64,000 nt of DNA, from NCBI GenBank assembly GCA_018336195.1, contig JAGXQV010000145.1, positions 68,776 to 132,775 of the forward strand, read 5' to 3'. Source of the stretch: Sulfuricella sp. (GTDB taxonomy: Bacteria; Pseudomonadota; Gammaproteobacteria; Burkholderiales; Sulfuricellaceae). The notes below the pieces were generated by a model. It was not told the DNA's origin and searched no databases. It saw only the letters and a list, made by a program, of their open reading frames with translations. The position numbers were made by a program, and so were the translations under genes. Positions 38,898-48,349 of the stretch are shown here, piece after piece; position 1 is the stretch's first letter, and every line of letters begins with the position of its first letter.

Positions 38898-39873
38898 GAG
38901 CGCGTCCGATTCGAATAATCCTAGCGATTATAACCCAACCCCCCCGCAAATCCACCTGACCATTCCCCCGGAACTGGCCGGCTTGCGCTTTGACCAGGCT
39001 CTGCAAAAACTGCTGCCGGAATATTCGCGCAGCCGTTTGCAGGAATGGATCAAACACGAATACGCCATTCTCTCCGGCCAGCCCGCCACGCCGAAGCAGA
39101 CGGTATGGGGCGGAGAACGGGTCAGCGTCGCACCGCAAGCGGCGCCCGAGGAAAACGCCTACGTCGCGGAAGAAATCGCCCTCGCCATCGTCCATGAAGA
39201 CGATGGCCTGATCGTGATCGACAAGCCCGCCGGCCTGGTGGTCCATCCCGGCAGCGGCAACTGGCAGGGCACCCTGCTCAATGCCCTTCTCCACCATGCC
39301 CCCCAGTTGGCCGGCATTCCCCGTGCCGGTATCGTCCATCGCCTCGACAAGGACACCAGCGGCTTGTTGGTGGTCGCCAAGACGCTCACCGCACAAACCG
39401 ACCTGGTGCGCCAGTTGCAGGCGCGTAGCGTGAAGCGCGAATACCTGGCGCTGGTGCAGGGCGACCTGGCCCACGACGGCTCGGTCGAAGCACCGCTGGG
39501 ACGTCACCCGATCCACCGCACCAAAATGGCGATCGTCTCCGACGGCAAGCCGGCAACCACCCATTACCGGGTTCTTGAACACTACCCCCAACACACCCTG
39601 GTGGAATGTCGCCTGGAAACCGGACGCACCCACCAGATCCGCGTCCACATGCTGTCCATCGGTCACCCCCTGGCCGGCGATCCGGTGTATGGCGGCAAGC
39701 CGGCCAACCTGCCGCCCGCCGTCCGCGAGGCGACCAAGGCGCTCGGCAGGCAAGCGCTGCACGCCCGCCGCCTCGGCCTGATCCACCCGCTCAGCCATGA
39801 ATTCATGGAATGGCATTCAGCCATCCCGGCGGACCTGGCAACCTTGCTCGAAGTCTTGCACGGTGCCGCCTGA
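38896..39873 (+). CDS. rluD: 23S rRNA pseudouridine synthase RluD
   Basis: A 325-residue enzyme with an N-terminal S4 RNA-binding domain (DQALQKLLPEYSRSRLQEWI) and a catalytic domain with the active Asp in IVHRLDKDTSGLLVVAK. HPIHRTKMA and ETGRTHQIRVHM are typical of the family. It modifies 23S rRNA positions 1911/1915/1917. The start codon at 38896 overlaps that of bamD head to head (CATG). The divergent bamD-rluD-pgeF order is widespread in proteobacteria. Confidence 0.95.
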   Translation: MSASDSNNPSDYNPTPPQIHLTIPPELAGLRFDQALQKLLPEYSRSRLQEWIKHEYAILSGQPATPKQTVWGGERVSVAPQAAPEENAYVAEEIALAIVHEDDGLIVIDKPAGLVVHPGSGNWQGTLLNALLHHAPQLAGIPRAGIVHRLDKDTSGLLVVAKTLTAQTDLVRQLQARSVKREYLALVQGDLAHDGSVEAPLGRHPIHRTKMAIVSDGKPATTHYRVLEHYPQHTLVECRLETGRTHQIRVHMLSIGHPLAGDPVYGGKPANLPPAVREATKALGRQALHARRLGLIHPLSHEFMEWHSAIPADLATLLEVLHGAA

Positions 39874-40594
39874 CGACTGGATCACCCCGGACTGGCCGGT
39901 GCCCGCCAACGTGCGCGCGCTGGTCACCACGCGCAATGGCGGCGTCTCCGCTGCCCCTTATGCCAGCCTCAACCTCGGCGATCACGTCGGCGACGATCCG
40001 CAAACGGTGTTGCGCAACCGCGCCATCCTGCGTGAATCACTGCCTGCCGAACCGTTGTGGCTGAAGCAGGTGCATTCCACCGCCGTCGCGGAGGCGGGCA
40101 CGGCGTGCGGCGTTCCCGAGGCCGACGCCAGCATCGCCCGCCAGGCCCATCAAGTATGTGCCGTGCTCACCGCCGATTGCCTGCCGGTATTGCTGTGCGA
40201 CCGTACCGGATGCGTGGCGGCGGCGGTTCACGCCGGCTGGCGCGGCTTGGCGGCGGGAGTCATCGAGCAGACCGTGGCGAACATGGGTACTCCCCCGGAA
40301 AAACTGCTGGCCTGGCTCGGCCCGGCGATCGGTCCGCAGGCTTTCGAAGTCGGCGCGGAAGTCCGGCAAATTTTCCTCGCCGGCAATCCGGCGTGTGCCG
40401 GCGCCTTTGTGCCGCACGGGACGGGGAAATACCTTGCCGACATCTACCAACTGGCGCGTCTGAGCCTGGCGGGTTGCGGGGTCACCGCGGTGTACGGCGG
40501 GGAATACTGCACCTTTCGCGACCGCGAACGCTTCTTTTCCTACCGCCGCGACCCCACCACCGGACGCATGGCTTCTCTCATCTGGCTCACCTGA
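39863..40594 (+). CDS. pgeF: PgeF/YfiH family purine nucleoside phosphorylase (laccase-domain protein)
   Basis: A 243-residue protein. The start is GTG 39863 (MPPDDWITPDWPVPANV), which overlaps the rluD stop by 11 bases; the open frame further upstream is the shadow of rluD. The zinc-site residues of the family are seen: KQVHSTAV, LTADCLPVLLCD and AAVHAGWRGLAAGVI. Members cleave purine nucleosides; in E. coli PgeF also corrects peptidoglycan composition. It is the usual partner of rluD. Confidence 0.93.
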   Translation: MPPDDWITPDWPVPANVRALVTTRNGGVSAAPYASLNLGDHVGDDPQTVLRNRAILRESLPAEPLWLKQVHSTAVAEAGTACGVPEADASIARQAHQVCAVLTADCLPVLLCDRTGCVAAAVHAGWRGLAAGVIEQTVANMGTPPEKLLAWLGPAIGPQAFEVGAEVRQIFLAGNPACAGAFVPHGTGKYLADIYQLARLSLAGCGVTAVYGGEYCTFRDRERFFSYRRDPTTGRMASLIWLT

Positions 40595-40605
40595 CCCATT
40601 GCGCT

Positions 40606-40611
40606 TATAAT
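40606..40611 (+). promoter_or_regulatory. TATAAT -10 box ahead of the FHA gene
   Basis: A perfect TATAAT lies 29 bases before the FHA gene start. The -35 position (40583-40588, TGGCTC) is poor, so this is only a candidate. Confidence 0.3.
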
Positions 40612-40639
40612 GCGCCTAACCTCTTCACCGCATTAGCGT

Positions 40640-41500
40640 ATGCCGCCGAACGACCTTAAATCCCTACTCCTGATCGAACTGCTCGAAACCGAGCAGACCT
40701 ATAGCGCGGCCACGATGCTCGCGAACTTCGAATGGATTATCGATGCGCAGGGCGGCAAGCTGGTCAACGCGGTGGGCAAGAAAATCGTATGTTCCCTCAA
40801 CGATCCGAATCTCGCCGCCGAAACCGCCTGTCAACTAATCAGCAGCGATTATCCCGGCAAGACCACGGATCAGCCGGTGATCCGCATCTGCGTATGCCTG
40901 CTCCCCACCGGCGCGGACAGCAAGGAAGCGCAGTCCCAAGCCATCGCCGCCGCAGTGCGCGAACTGGCGAAAGCCAATCCCGGTCAGATCGTCGCCACCC
41001 AGGATACCGCCGAATTGCTCTCGGCCCAATTCGAAATCAAATACGGCTCCCCTACCGGCAAAACCGGGGTGCGGGTATTTGAAATCCTGCTGCCGGCACG
41101 CTTCCGCCAGAACGAAACCACCCGCTTGGCCAGCGTGGCGGACCGCACCGGCAAGAAGCTGCGCTTGCGCTGGCGCCTCAAGGATCAGACCAACAAGGAA
41201 ATGGTGCTGTACAGCGGCCATACCACCATTGCTTTCGGGCGCGACGAGAATAACGACATCGTCATCGACAGCGGCATGGCCTCGCGCCGCCACGGCCAAG
41301 TCGAATATCGCAACGGCAGCCTGTACCTGATCGACAACAGCACCAACGGCACTTTTGTTTTCCCCGAAGTCGGCGCCAAGTTCAAGGTCCACAAGGGTGA
41401 AAAGCTGGTTCCGCCGCGTGGCTATTTCTGCCTGGGCGAGGAACTCGATGCCGATCATTCCCATTCCGTCCAGTTCGTCACGGTTTTTTCCGCCGGCTGA
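40640..41500 (+). CDS. Cyclase-homology / FHA domain protein
   Basis: A 286-residue cytoplasmic protein. Residues about 8-150 resemble the class III nucleotide cyclase fold (LLLIELLETEQTYSAATML, QIVATQDTAELL) but show no metal-binding aspartates or transition-state residues, so activity is unlikely. The C-terminal FHA domain (about 185-275) has IAFGRDENNDIVIDSGMASRRHGQVEY and DNSTNGTFV, the phosphothreonine-binding loops. It is therefore a phospho-Thr reader; no Ser/Thr kinase is nearby. It lies 30 bases before rhlE. Confidence 0.78.
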   Translation: MPPNDLKSLLLIELLETEQTYSAATMLANFEWIIDAQGGKLVNAVGKKIVCSLNDPNLAAETACQLISSDYPGKTTDQPVIRICVCLLPTGADSKEAQSQAIAAAVRELAKANPGQIVATQDTAELLSAQFEIKYGSPTGKTGVRVFEILLPARFRQNETTRLASVADRTGKKLRLRWRLKDQTNKEMVLYSGHTTIAFGRDENNDIVIDSGMASRRHGQVEYRNGSLYLIDNSTNGTFVFPEVGAKFKVHKGEKLVPPRGYFCLGEELDADHSHSVQFVTVFSAG

Positions 41501-41530
41501 GTCCGGCGGCCATTCAAGGAGAATCACTGC

Positions 41531-42991
41531 ATGTCTTTTGAAACGCTGGGCCTTTTGCCAGAACTGCTGAAGGCCGTAGCCGACCAGGGTTATACCGAAG
41601 CGACACCAATCCAGACGCAGGCGATTCCCGTCGTCCTGCAAGGCCGCGACGTGATGGGTGGCGCCCAGACCGGCACCGGCAAGACCGCCGGCTTCACCCT
41701 GCCTCTGCTGCAACGCCTGAGTGGCTATGCCAATACCGGCACCTCTCCGGCCCGCCATCCGATCCGCGCCGTGATCCTGGTGCCGACCCGCGAACTGGCG
41801 GCGCAGGTCGCCGACAGCGTGCAGACCTACGGCAAATACCTGCCGTTGCGCTCCGCGGTGGTATACGGCGGCGTCAGCATCGATCCGCAACTCGCCGAAC
41901 TGCGGCGCGGCGTGGAAATCCTGGTTGCCACCCCAGGCCGCCTACTCGACCACGTCCAGCAAAAATCGGTGAATTTTTCCCAGGTCGAAATCCTCGTTCT
42001 CGATGAAGCCGACCGGATGCTCGACATGGGCTTTCTCCCCGACATCACCCGCATCCTTGGGATGTTGCCGGCCAAACGGCAAAGCCTGCTGTTCTCCGCG
42101 ACCTTCTCGGAAGACATCAAGAAACTCGCCGACCGCCTGCTCAAGGAACCGGTGCTGATCGAAGTCGCGCGGCGCAACACCGCCGCCGAGAGCGTCACCC
42201 AAGTCGTCTATCCGGTGGACATGTCGCGCAAACGCGAATTGCTGGCACACCTCATCAAGTCGCGCGACCTCAGGCAAGTCCTGGTGTTTTGCCGCACCAA
42301 GCAGGGCGCCGGCAAGCTGGCTACCCAACTGGAGCGCGACGGCATCAGCGCCACCGCCATCCACGGCGACAAGAGCCAGCAGCAGCGTACCGAAGCCCTG
42401 CAAGCCTTCAAGGACGGCACCGTCCGGATCCTGGTGGGCACCGACGTGGCGGCGCGCGGCATCGACATCGACCAACTCCCCTACGTGGTCAATTTCGAAA
42501 TTCCCCACGTTCCCGAGGATTACGTCCATCGCATCGGGCGCACCGGGCGCGGCGGCAGCAGCGGTACCGCCATCTCGCTGGTATGCGAGGAAGAACTGAA
42601 GCTCCTCGACGCCATCGAAAAAATGCTCAACCGCAAGATTCCCACGGAAGCCATCCCCGGCTTCGACGTCGCCTCCGCGATTGTCGCCCATCCGTCCTCC
42701 GAAGTCCGTACCGGGATGCGCCGCGACCGCGAGGAACGTGGTGAGCGCGGCCCCAGGGCTGAGCGGGGAGAACGCAGCGACCGTCCCGAACGAAGCAGCC
42801 GTCCGCCGCGACGCAGCCATAGCACCGTCGCTCCCGACGGTTTCGATTACACCAAGCCCTACGAACCCAAGCCGCACCTCCCCCCGGTGTTGCAGGCCGC
42901 CTACCCGCCGGCTCGGGACGATGCCAGGAAGCCGAAAAAGCCCCTGCCGGCGCTGTTCATGCCGCCGGTTCCGCCCCGCCCGGCGGAATAA
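41531..42991 (+). CDS. rhlE: DEAD-box RNA helicase RhlE type
   Basis: A 486-residue helicase. The motifs are in order: Q motif ([10 protein letters not shown]), [68 protein letters not shown] and [11 protein letters not shown] basic Arg/Glu-rich low-complexity tail (about 393-430) follows the core. It acts in ribosome assembly or RNA turnover. AAGGAGAA precedes the start. Confidence 0.94.
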   Translation: MSFETLGLLPELLKAVADQGYTEATPIQTQAIPVVLQGRDVMGGAQTGTGKTAGFTLPLLQRLSGYANTGTSPARHPIRAVILVPTRELAAQVADSVQTYGKYLPLRSAVVYGGVSIDPQLAELRRGVEILVATPGRLLDHVQQKSVNFSQVEILVLDEADRMLDMGFLPDITRILGMLPAKRQSLLFSATFSEDIKKLADRLLKEPVLIEVARRNTAAESVTQVVYPVDMSRKRELLAHLIKSRDLRQVLVFCRTKQGAGKLATQLERDGISATAIHGDKSQQQRTEALQAFKDGTVRILVGTDVAARGIDIDQLPYVVNFEIPHVPEDYVHRIGRTGRGGSSGTAISLVCEEELKLLDAIEKMLNRKIPTEAIPGFDVASAIVAHPSSEVRTGMRRDREERGERGPRAERGERSDRPERSSRPPRRSHSTVAPDGFDYTKPYEPKPHLPPVLQAAYPPARDDARKPKKPLPALFMPPVPPRPAE

Positions 42992-43282
42992 CCCCCTATG
43001 CCAGGTCGCGACATCAAGTCGCGGCTGGCCTGTGCGAGGCGTGATCGCCGACAACCAGCAAGAATCGTCTTTCGTCACGCGTTGCCGTACAACGGCGAAG
43101 CGCCAACCCGACATTTATCAACTTATTGTATTCACATCGGAACACCCGCAGATTTGACCAACAATTTATACTGCCCGATTAGGAAAGAAATGCGAGAATA
43201 GCGAAATATGAAAACATCATAAAAAGTAATCGCGCTCTCCAAAGCAAAACTCTCCAATAGCCCTCAAAGGGGGGGAAACATC

Positions 43283-44218
43283 ATGACTTCTTTGTTCTGG
43301 TTGCAATGTGGAGGATGCGGCGGTGACACCATGTCATTCCTCAACGCCGAATCGCCCGACTTGATCGAACTATTCGATACGCTAGGCATCACCCTGCTGT
43401 GGCATCCATCCCTCTCGACCCTCTCGCCCGCTGCCCAGAACAGCCTGATTGACGCCCTGATCAATGGCGAACAAACCCTGGATATCCTGGTGGTGGAAGG
43501 CGCGATCATTCGCGGCCCGGCCAACACCGGGATGTTCGATACCCGCGGCGGACGCCCCAAAAAAGACCTGGCCGCCGCACTGGCCAACAAGGCGCGCCTG
43601 GTAGTCGCCGCCGGCACCTGTGCCGCGTTCGGCGGGATCGGCGCCGACAGCACTATCCAGGCCACCGGCTTGCAGTTCCTGAAAAAACAGCCGGGTGGAC
43701 TGCTGGGCAAGGATTTCCGCTCCCTAGCCGGTCTCCCGGTAATCAATCTGGCGGGCTGCCCCTGCCACCCCGAGGTGATCGCCGGCACGCTATCCGCGCT
43801 GGTCGCCGGGCAAACCCTGGAACTCGACGAATTCAACCGCCCGCTCGACTGGTACGGCATGACCGTGCACCAGGGCTGCACCCGTAACGAATATCACGAA
43901 TACCGCGTCGAGGAATGGGATTTCGCCCAGCGCGGCTGCCTGTTCTTCCACAAGGGCTGCCATGGGCCGCTGGCGGACGGGCCATGCAACAAGCTGCTGT
44001 GGAACAACCGTTCGTCCAAGACGCGGGCCGGCGTACCCTGCTTCGGCTGCACCGGCCCGGAATTCCCGACACCTTCGCCCTTCTTCGAAACCCGCAACAT
44101 CGAAGGCGTTCCTATCGAACTGCCGAAAGGCGTGAGTCGCGCCCATTACATGGTCTACAAGGGCATGGCCGCTGCTGCTGCGCCGGAGCGCCTGAAAAAG
44201 CGCGAAACCAAGATCTGA
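43283..44218 (+). CDS. [NiFe] hydrogenase small subunit, cytoplasmic sensory type
   Basis: A 311-residue iron-sulfur subunit with no Tat signal, so it should stay in the cytoplasm. Proximal cluster ligands are Cys9 and Cys12 (LQCGGCGGD), Cys113 (GTCAAFGG) and Cys159 (AGCPCHPE). Distal cluster ligands are His196, Cys199, Cys219 and Cys226. The medial cluster ligands are Cys235, Cys253 and Cys256 (PCFGCTGPEFP). The opening FWLQCGGCGGDTMSFLNAESPDL is characteristic of group 2 (cited in part) rather than group 1 respiratory enzymes. It is the first of eight packed genes; the large subunit starts 12 bases on. Group 2c, described as histidine-kinase linked, is my best guess. Confidence 0.9.
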   Translation: MTSLFWLQCGGCGGDTMSFLNAESPDLIELFDTLGITLLWHPSLSTLSPAAQNSLIDALINGEQTLDILVVEGAIIRGPANTGMFDTRGGRPKKDLAAALANKARLVVAAGTCAAFGGIGADSTIQATGLQFLKKQPGGLLGKDFRSLAGLPVINLAGCPCHPEVIAGTLSALVAGQTLELDEFNRPLDWYGMTVHQGCTRNEYHEYRVEEWDFAQRGCLFFHKGCHGPLADGPCNKLLWNNRSSKTRAGVPCFGCTGPEFPTPSPFFETRNIEGVPIELPKGVSRAHYMVYKGMAAAAAPERLKKRETKI

Positions 44219-44230
44219 CGGAAAACGACC

Positions 44231-45766
44231 ATGAGCAAAAGAATCATCCGCGACATCCCCCTCAACCGCGTCGAAGGCGACCTGGAAATCCGCGTCGAGC
44301 TGGAAAACAACCGGGTCGTCGATGCCTGGAGCTCCGGCACCATGTTCCGCGGTTTCGAGAATATTCTGGTCGGTCGCGGTGCGCTCGACGGCTTGGTGAT
44401 CACCCCGCGGGTCTGCGGCATTTGCAGCACTACCCACCTGATGGCGGCGGCCAAGGCGCTCGACCATATCGCCGGGGTGGCTCTGCCTGACAACGCCATC
44501 CGTCTGCGCAACGTAACGCTGATGGTCGAGCACTGCCAGAGCGACGTGCGCCAGTCGGTGCTGATGTTCCTGCCGGATTTCAGCGCCAGCGTTTACGCGG
44601 CGCATTCCCTTTACGCCGAGGCGGTCAAGCGCTACGCGCCGCTGGCGGGCGAACGCTGTATCGACGTGGTGCGCCACACCAAGAGCATCCTGGAAATCAT
44701 CGCGATACTCGGCGGCCAGTGGCCGCACAGTTCGTTCATGGTGCCGGGCGGGGTCTCCTATGTGCCGCCGCTGGCCGAGCTGAACCAGTGCCGCCATATC
44801 CTCAAAAGCTATCGCCAGTGGTATGAAAAAACCGTGTTGGGCTGTTCGCTGGAACGCTGGCAGGCTGTGCAAAGTGGCGCCGACCTCGACGCCTGGCTGA
44901 ATGAAAACGCCGCCCAGCGCGACAGCGATGTCGGTTTCCTGCTGCGTTTCGCCCGCGAGGCCGGGCTGCACGCCTTGGGACAGGGACACGGCCACTTTCT
45001 TTCCTACGGTTCGCTGGAATTGCCCGGCGACAGCGCCGTGGCCGGCAGCGGCGCGGGAAAACAATTGGTCGCTGCCGGCTTCGTCGCCCGCGATGGCCAG
45101 GCGCAGGCATTCGATCAAGCCCAAGTGGCGGAGCATGTCGCCTCGTCGTGGTATGCCGATTACGACGGCGGGAAACACCCCTTCGAGGGCGAAACCGTTC
45201 CTCATGCCACCGGCGCCGACGGCAAGAAGTATTCATGGAGCAAAGCCCCGCGCTACGCCGATTTGCCGGCGGAAACCGGGCCGCTGGCCGAGCGCATCGT
45301 CGGCGGCGACCCACTGTTTGTGGATCTTCTGAAACGCGACGGCACCAACCTGGTCGCGCGCCAACTGGCGCGTCTCACCCGCCCGGCAACCCTGCTGCCG
45401 GCCATGGAGACCTGGCTGGACGAAATGGCCGCCCGCCCCGAACTCCCCTATTACCAGCCGGTTGCCCCGATTCAGGAGGGGCGCGGCTTTGGCCTGATCG
45501 AAGCGGCGCGCGGGGCGCTGGGGCATTGGGTGGAAATCCGCGACGGCAAGATCGCCCGCTACCAGATCGTCACCCCCACCGCCTGGAACGGTTCGCCGCG
45601 CGATCATGGCGGGCTGCGCGGGCCGTGGGAGGAAGCGCTGATCGGCACGCCGATTGCCGACATCGACAATCCGGTGGAAGCCGGCCACGTGATCCGCTCC
45701 TTCGACCCCTGCCTGGTGTGCACGGTGCACGTGGTCGGCGCCGACCAGACTCCCCTGCGCTGTTGA
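44231..45766 (+). CDS. [NiFe] hydrogenase large subunit
   Basis: A 511-residue catalytic subunit. Ni ligands lie in L1 (RVCGICSTTH, Cys62 and Cys65) and L2 (DPCLVCTVH, Cys494 and Cys497, His500). After His500 there is an 11-residue tail VVGADQTPLRC, so a maturation protease must cut there once Ni is loaded. Classical H2 sensors HupV/HoxC lack such a tail. The protease gene starts four bases after the stop. No cytochrome b or NAD-binding subunit is present, and hyp maturation genes are not in the window. Confidence 0.95.
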   Translation: MSKRIIRDIPLNRVEGDLEIRVELENNRVVDAWSSGTMFRGFENILVGRGALDGLVITPRVCGICSTTHLMAAAKALDHIAGVALPDNAIRLRNVTLMVEHCQSDVRQSVLMFLPDFSASVYAAHSLYAEAVKRYAPLAGERCIDVVRHTKSILEIIAILGGQWPHSSFMVPGGVSYVPPLAELNQCRHILKSYRQWYEKTVLGCSLERWQAVQSGADLDAWLNENAAQRDSDVGFLLRFAREAGLHALGQGHGHFLSYGSLELPGDSAVAGSGAGKQLVAAGFVARDGQAQAFDQAQVAEHVASSWYADYDGGKHPFEGETVPHATGADGKKYSWSKAPRYADLPAETGPLAERIVGGDPLFVDLLKRDGTNLVARQLARLTRPATLLPAMETWLDEMAARPELPYYQPVAPIQEGRGFGLIEAARGALGHWVEIRDGKIARYQIVTPTAWNGSPRDHGGLRGPWEEALIGTPIADIDNPVEAGHVIRSFDPCLVCTVHVVGADQTPLRC

Positions 45767-45770
45767 CGTC

Positions 45771-46199
45771 ATGGCCGCCACCGCCGTCATCTGTCTGGGT
45801 AACCGCTACGTTCCGGGTGACGACGTGGGTTGCCGGGTGTTCGATCACCTGAACGGCAGCGCCATCCCGCCGGACGTCGAACTCGTCGACGGCGGCCTGT
45901 GCGGACTGGATCTGCTGCGCCTGGTGGAAGGCCGAAACCGGGTGGTGTTCGTCGATGCCGTGGCCGATCTGGCCGACGCCGGTGAAGTCGTGGTATTGAG
46001 CAGCCGACAAGTGGCTAGTTACGCGGGGCGCTACGGCCACGGCGCGGGATTGCCGTATTTGTTGCGGCTGTTGCCGCAAGTCTGCGCGGCGCCGTTGCCG
46101 GAAATCGCCTTGGTCGGAACGGAAGGCTTGGCGGATGAGTCAGCCGTTCGCCGACTTGCCGAACGCAGCATGGAGGTCGCCATTCATGGAGCGCTTTAA
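45771..46199 (+). CDS. Hydrogenase maturation protease
   Basis: A 142-residue endopeptidase of the HycI/HupD family. CLGNRYVPGDDVGCRVFDHL at the start holds the Ni-sensing acidic residues. VELVDGGLCGLDLLRLVEG and VVFVDAVAD follow the family fold, and YGHGAGLPYLLRLL carries the conserved His. It should remove the C-terminal peptide of the adjacent large subunit. Its end overlaps the next gene by 14 bases. Confidence 0.88.
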   Translation: MAATAVICLGNRYVPGDDVGCRVFDHLNGSAIPPDVELVDGGLCGLDLLRLVEGRNRVVFVDAVADLADAGEVVVLSSRQVASYAGRYGHGAGLPYLLRLLPQVCAAPLPEIALVGTEGLADESAVRRLAERSMEVAIHGAL

Positions 46200-48327
46200 C
46201 CCCCCCCCGATAGGCCGGGATGAAGTTCTCGCCGCGCTCGAAGCCGAGAACCGCATGTTGCGCGAGGAAATCCGCGTATCGCGGCAGGCGGCGGAAATCA
46301 CCGCGCAACTGGTGGTCGAGCAATTTGAAAAAACCGAAGGTATCCTGACCCGGCTCCAAATCGCCAAGGATGCGATGCAAGAGGCGAATGAAGAGCAGGC
46401 AGCGATCTTCGAATCCTCGACGTTCGGCATCGCCTTCATCAAGAACCGGGTGATGCTCAAAGCCAACGGCAAGCTCGAAGCACTGTTCGGCTACGACTTG
46501 GGCGAACTGTGCGAACAATCGACGCGCTGCTGGTATCCCGACGAGGAGAGTTATCGCTCGGTGGGTGACGCCTATCGCGAACTGGAACACGGCCAGACGC
46601 ACCGGCGCGTCCTGCAATTGCAGCGCAAGGACGGATCGCGGTTCTGGGCCAGGCTGAGCGGCTGCGCGCTCTCCGCCGACCTGTCGCGCGGCTCGGTATG
46701 GACGGTCGAGGACGTCACCGCCGAATACGAGGCCAACGAGGCGATGCTGCGCGCCAAGGACGCAGCGGAGGCGGCGGAAGTGAAGCTCCGCGACAGCTAT
46801 TCCGAACTGGAAGAAGCCAACCAGCGCCTCCAGAAACTCGATCAACTGAAGTCCGACTTCCTGTCCTCGGTTTCCCACGAATTGCGTACCCCGCTGACCT
46901 CGATCCGCGGCTTCTCCCAGTTGATCGACCGCGAATTCACCCGCAGTTTCGTGCCCTTGAGCGGGGAAGACGCGACGCTGAAAAAGAAAGCCGCCCGTAT
47001 TGAGGACAACCTGAAAATCATCCTCAAGGAATCGGAGCGCCTCACCCGCCTCATCAACGACGTCCTCGATCTGGCCAAAATCGAGGCGGGGCGCACCGAT
47101 TGGCACGACGCGCCATTGCAGGCCGGCGCCTTCATCCAGGACGCGGCCAACGCGGTGCATGGCATGTTCGAGCAAAAACCGGCCGTCGAATTGTGCCTAG
47201 ACATCGAGGAGGGTTTGCCGCTCTTCATCGGCGATGCCGACCGCATGCAGCAAGTGCTGGTCAACCTGCTCAACAACGCCGCCAAATTCACCGACCAGGG
47301 CACGGTGACGGTGAAAGCCTTCCTCAATCCCGAAAACATGATCCAGATGGAAATCCGCGATTCCGGGATCGGTTTTCCCCAGGAAGAGGCGGAAGCGATT
47401 TTCGACAAGTTCCAGCAGGCCAAGCACGGCGATACCTTGCAGGATCGCCCCAAGGGAACCGGCCTGGGGCTGGCGATCTGCCGCGAAATCGTCAACCGCC
47501 ACGGGGGACGGGTGTGGGCACAATCGCAACCCGGCCAGGGTAGCGTATTCACCCTGGTGCTGCCGCCCGCCGCCGAAGGAATCGCGGAAACTCTCGCCAT
47601 CACCTCCCGCATCGCCGCTTTCGGCGAAGCGGATAGCCAGCGTGGAACCAGCGGCGACACCGCAAGCGGTACGGAAGCAAAACCCAAGGTTCTGGTGGTC
47701 GACGACGACCCGGCGGTACGCAACTATTTCACCCAATTGCTCCAGGAACAGGGCTATGAGGTCATCACTGCCGACGACGGCCAGGCGGCGCTGAGCGCCG
47801 CAAAAAACTATCAGCCGGATTTGATCACCATGGACCTCGCCATGCCGGTGATGGACGGGCGCACCGCCATCACCCTGCTGCGTGCCGACGCCGACCTGAA
47901 ACACATCCCGATCATGGTCATCTCCGCCATCCCCGGCTGGGAATCGGCAGGGGGGGATGTCGCCATGAGCAAACCGCTCGACGAATCGCGCTTCGTGAAT
48001 AACATCCACTTGTTGTTGAACGATCCTGCTGCCGATGTTGCGAGGGCAAATAAAGTCCATTTCCTAGTGCTCTACCAGGAGGGACAGACACCGGCGATGG
48101 TGCCGGGCGGTTTCGCCGCCTATTGCGAAGTGGGTTTTTGCCCGGTCAACGAGTTGTCCGCCCGCATCCAGGCGGGCTTCCAGGGCATGGTGGCGATACC
48201 CGCCGACCTGCTCAACCAGGTCGATATCGGCTTTCTCAACGCCACGCCGTCGCTGGAAGTGATGATTATGCCGGTCCCGGCAAACGCGGGGAAAGCCGCG
48301 CTGGTCGATCTGACGCAAAATTCATAG
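46186..48327 (+). CDS. PAS histidine kinase-receiver hybrid, hydrogenase-linked
   Basis: A 713-residue soluble kinase from ATG 46186, eight bases after GGAGGT. It has an N-terminal coiled coil (13-75), a PAS domain (about 72-182), a second coiled coil, HisKA with His231 (SSVSHELRTPLTS), and HATPase (NLLNNAAKFTDQG, GTGLGLAICREI). A receiver domain follows (about 500-615; phospho-Asp550 in ITMDLAMPVMDG). A final 90-residue domain is not recognised. Lacking membrane segments, it could contact the soluble hydrogenase as HoxJ does in Ralstonia. Its gene overlaps the protease gene, tying it to the hydrogenase. Confidence 0.9.
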   Translation: MERFNPPPIGRDEVLAALEAENRMLREEIRVSRQAAEITAQLVVEQFEKTEGILTRLQIAKDAMQEANEEQAAIFESSTFGIAFIKNRVMLKANGKLEALFGYDLGELCEQSTRCWYPDEESYRSVGDAYRELEHGQTHRRVLQLQRKDGSRFWARLSGCALSADLSRGSVWTVEDVTAEYEANEAMLRAKDAAEAAEVKLRDSYSELEEANQRLQKLDQLKSDFLSSVSHELRTPLTSIRGFSQLIDREFTRSFVPLSGEDATLKKKAARIEDNLKIILKESERLTRLINDVLDLAKIEAGRTDWHDAPLQAGAFIQDAANAVHGMFEQKPAVELCLDIEEGLPLFIGDADRMQQVLVNLLNNAAKFTDQGTVTVKAFLNPENMIQMEIRDSGIGFPQEEAEAIFDKFQQAKHGDTLQDRPKGTGLGLAICREIVNRHGGRVWAQSQPGQGSVFTLVLPPAAEGIAETLAITSRIAAFGEADSQRGTSGDTASGTEAKPKVLVVDDDPAVRNYFTQLLQEQGYEVITADDGQAALSAAKNYQPDLITMDLAMPVMDGRTAITLLRADADLKHIPIMVISAIPGWESAGGDVAMSKPLDESRFVNNIHLLLNDPAADVARANKVHFLVLYQEGQTPAMVPGGFAAYCEVGFCPVNELSARIQAGFQGMVAIPADLLNQVDIGFLNATPSLEVMIMPVPANAGKAALVDLTQNS

Positions 48328-48349
48328 AAAACAAATCAAGGGGAACATC

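Noticed and set aside
44802..45314. Arg-rich frame antisense to the hydrogenase large subunit
   Set aside because: Shadow; no ribosome site and low-complexity product.
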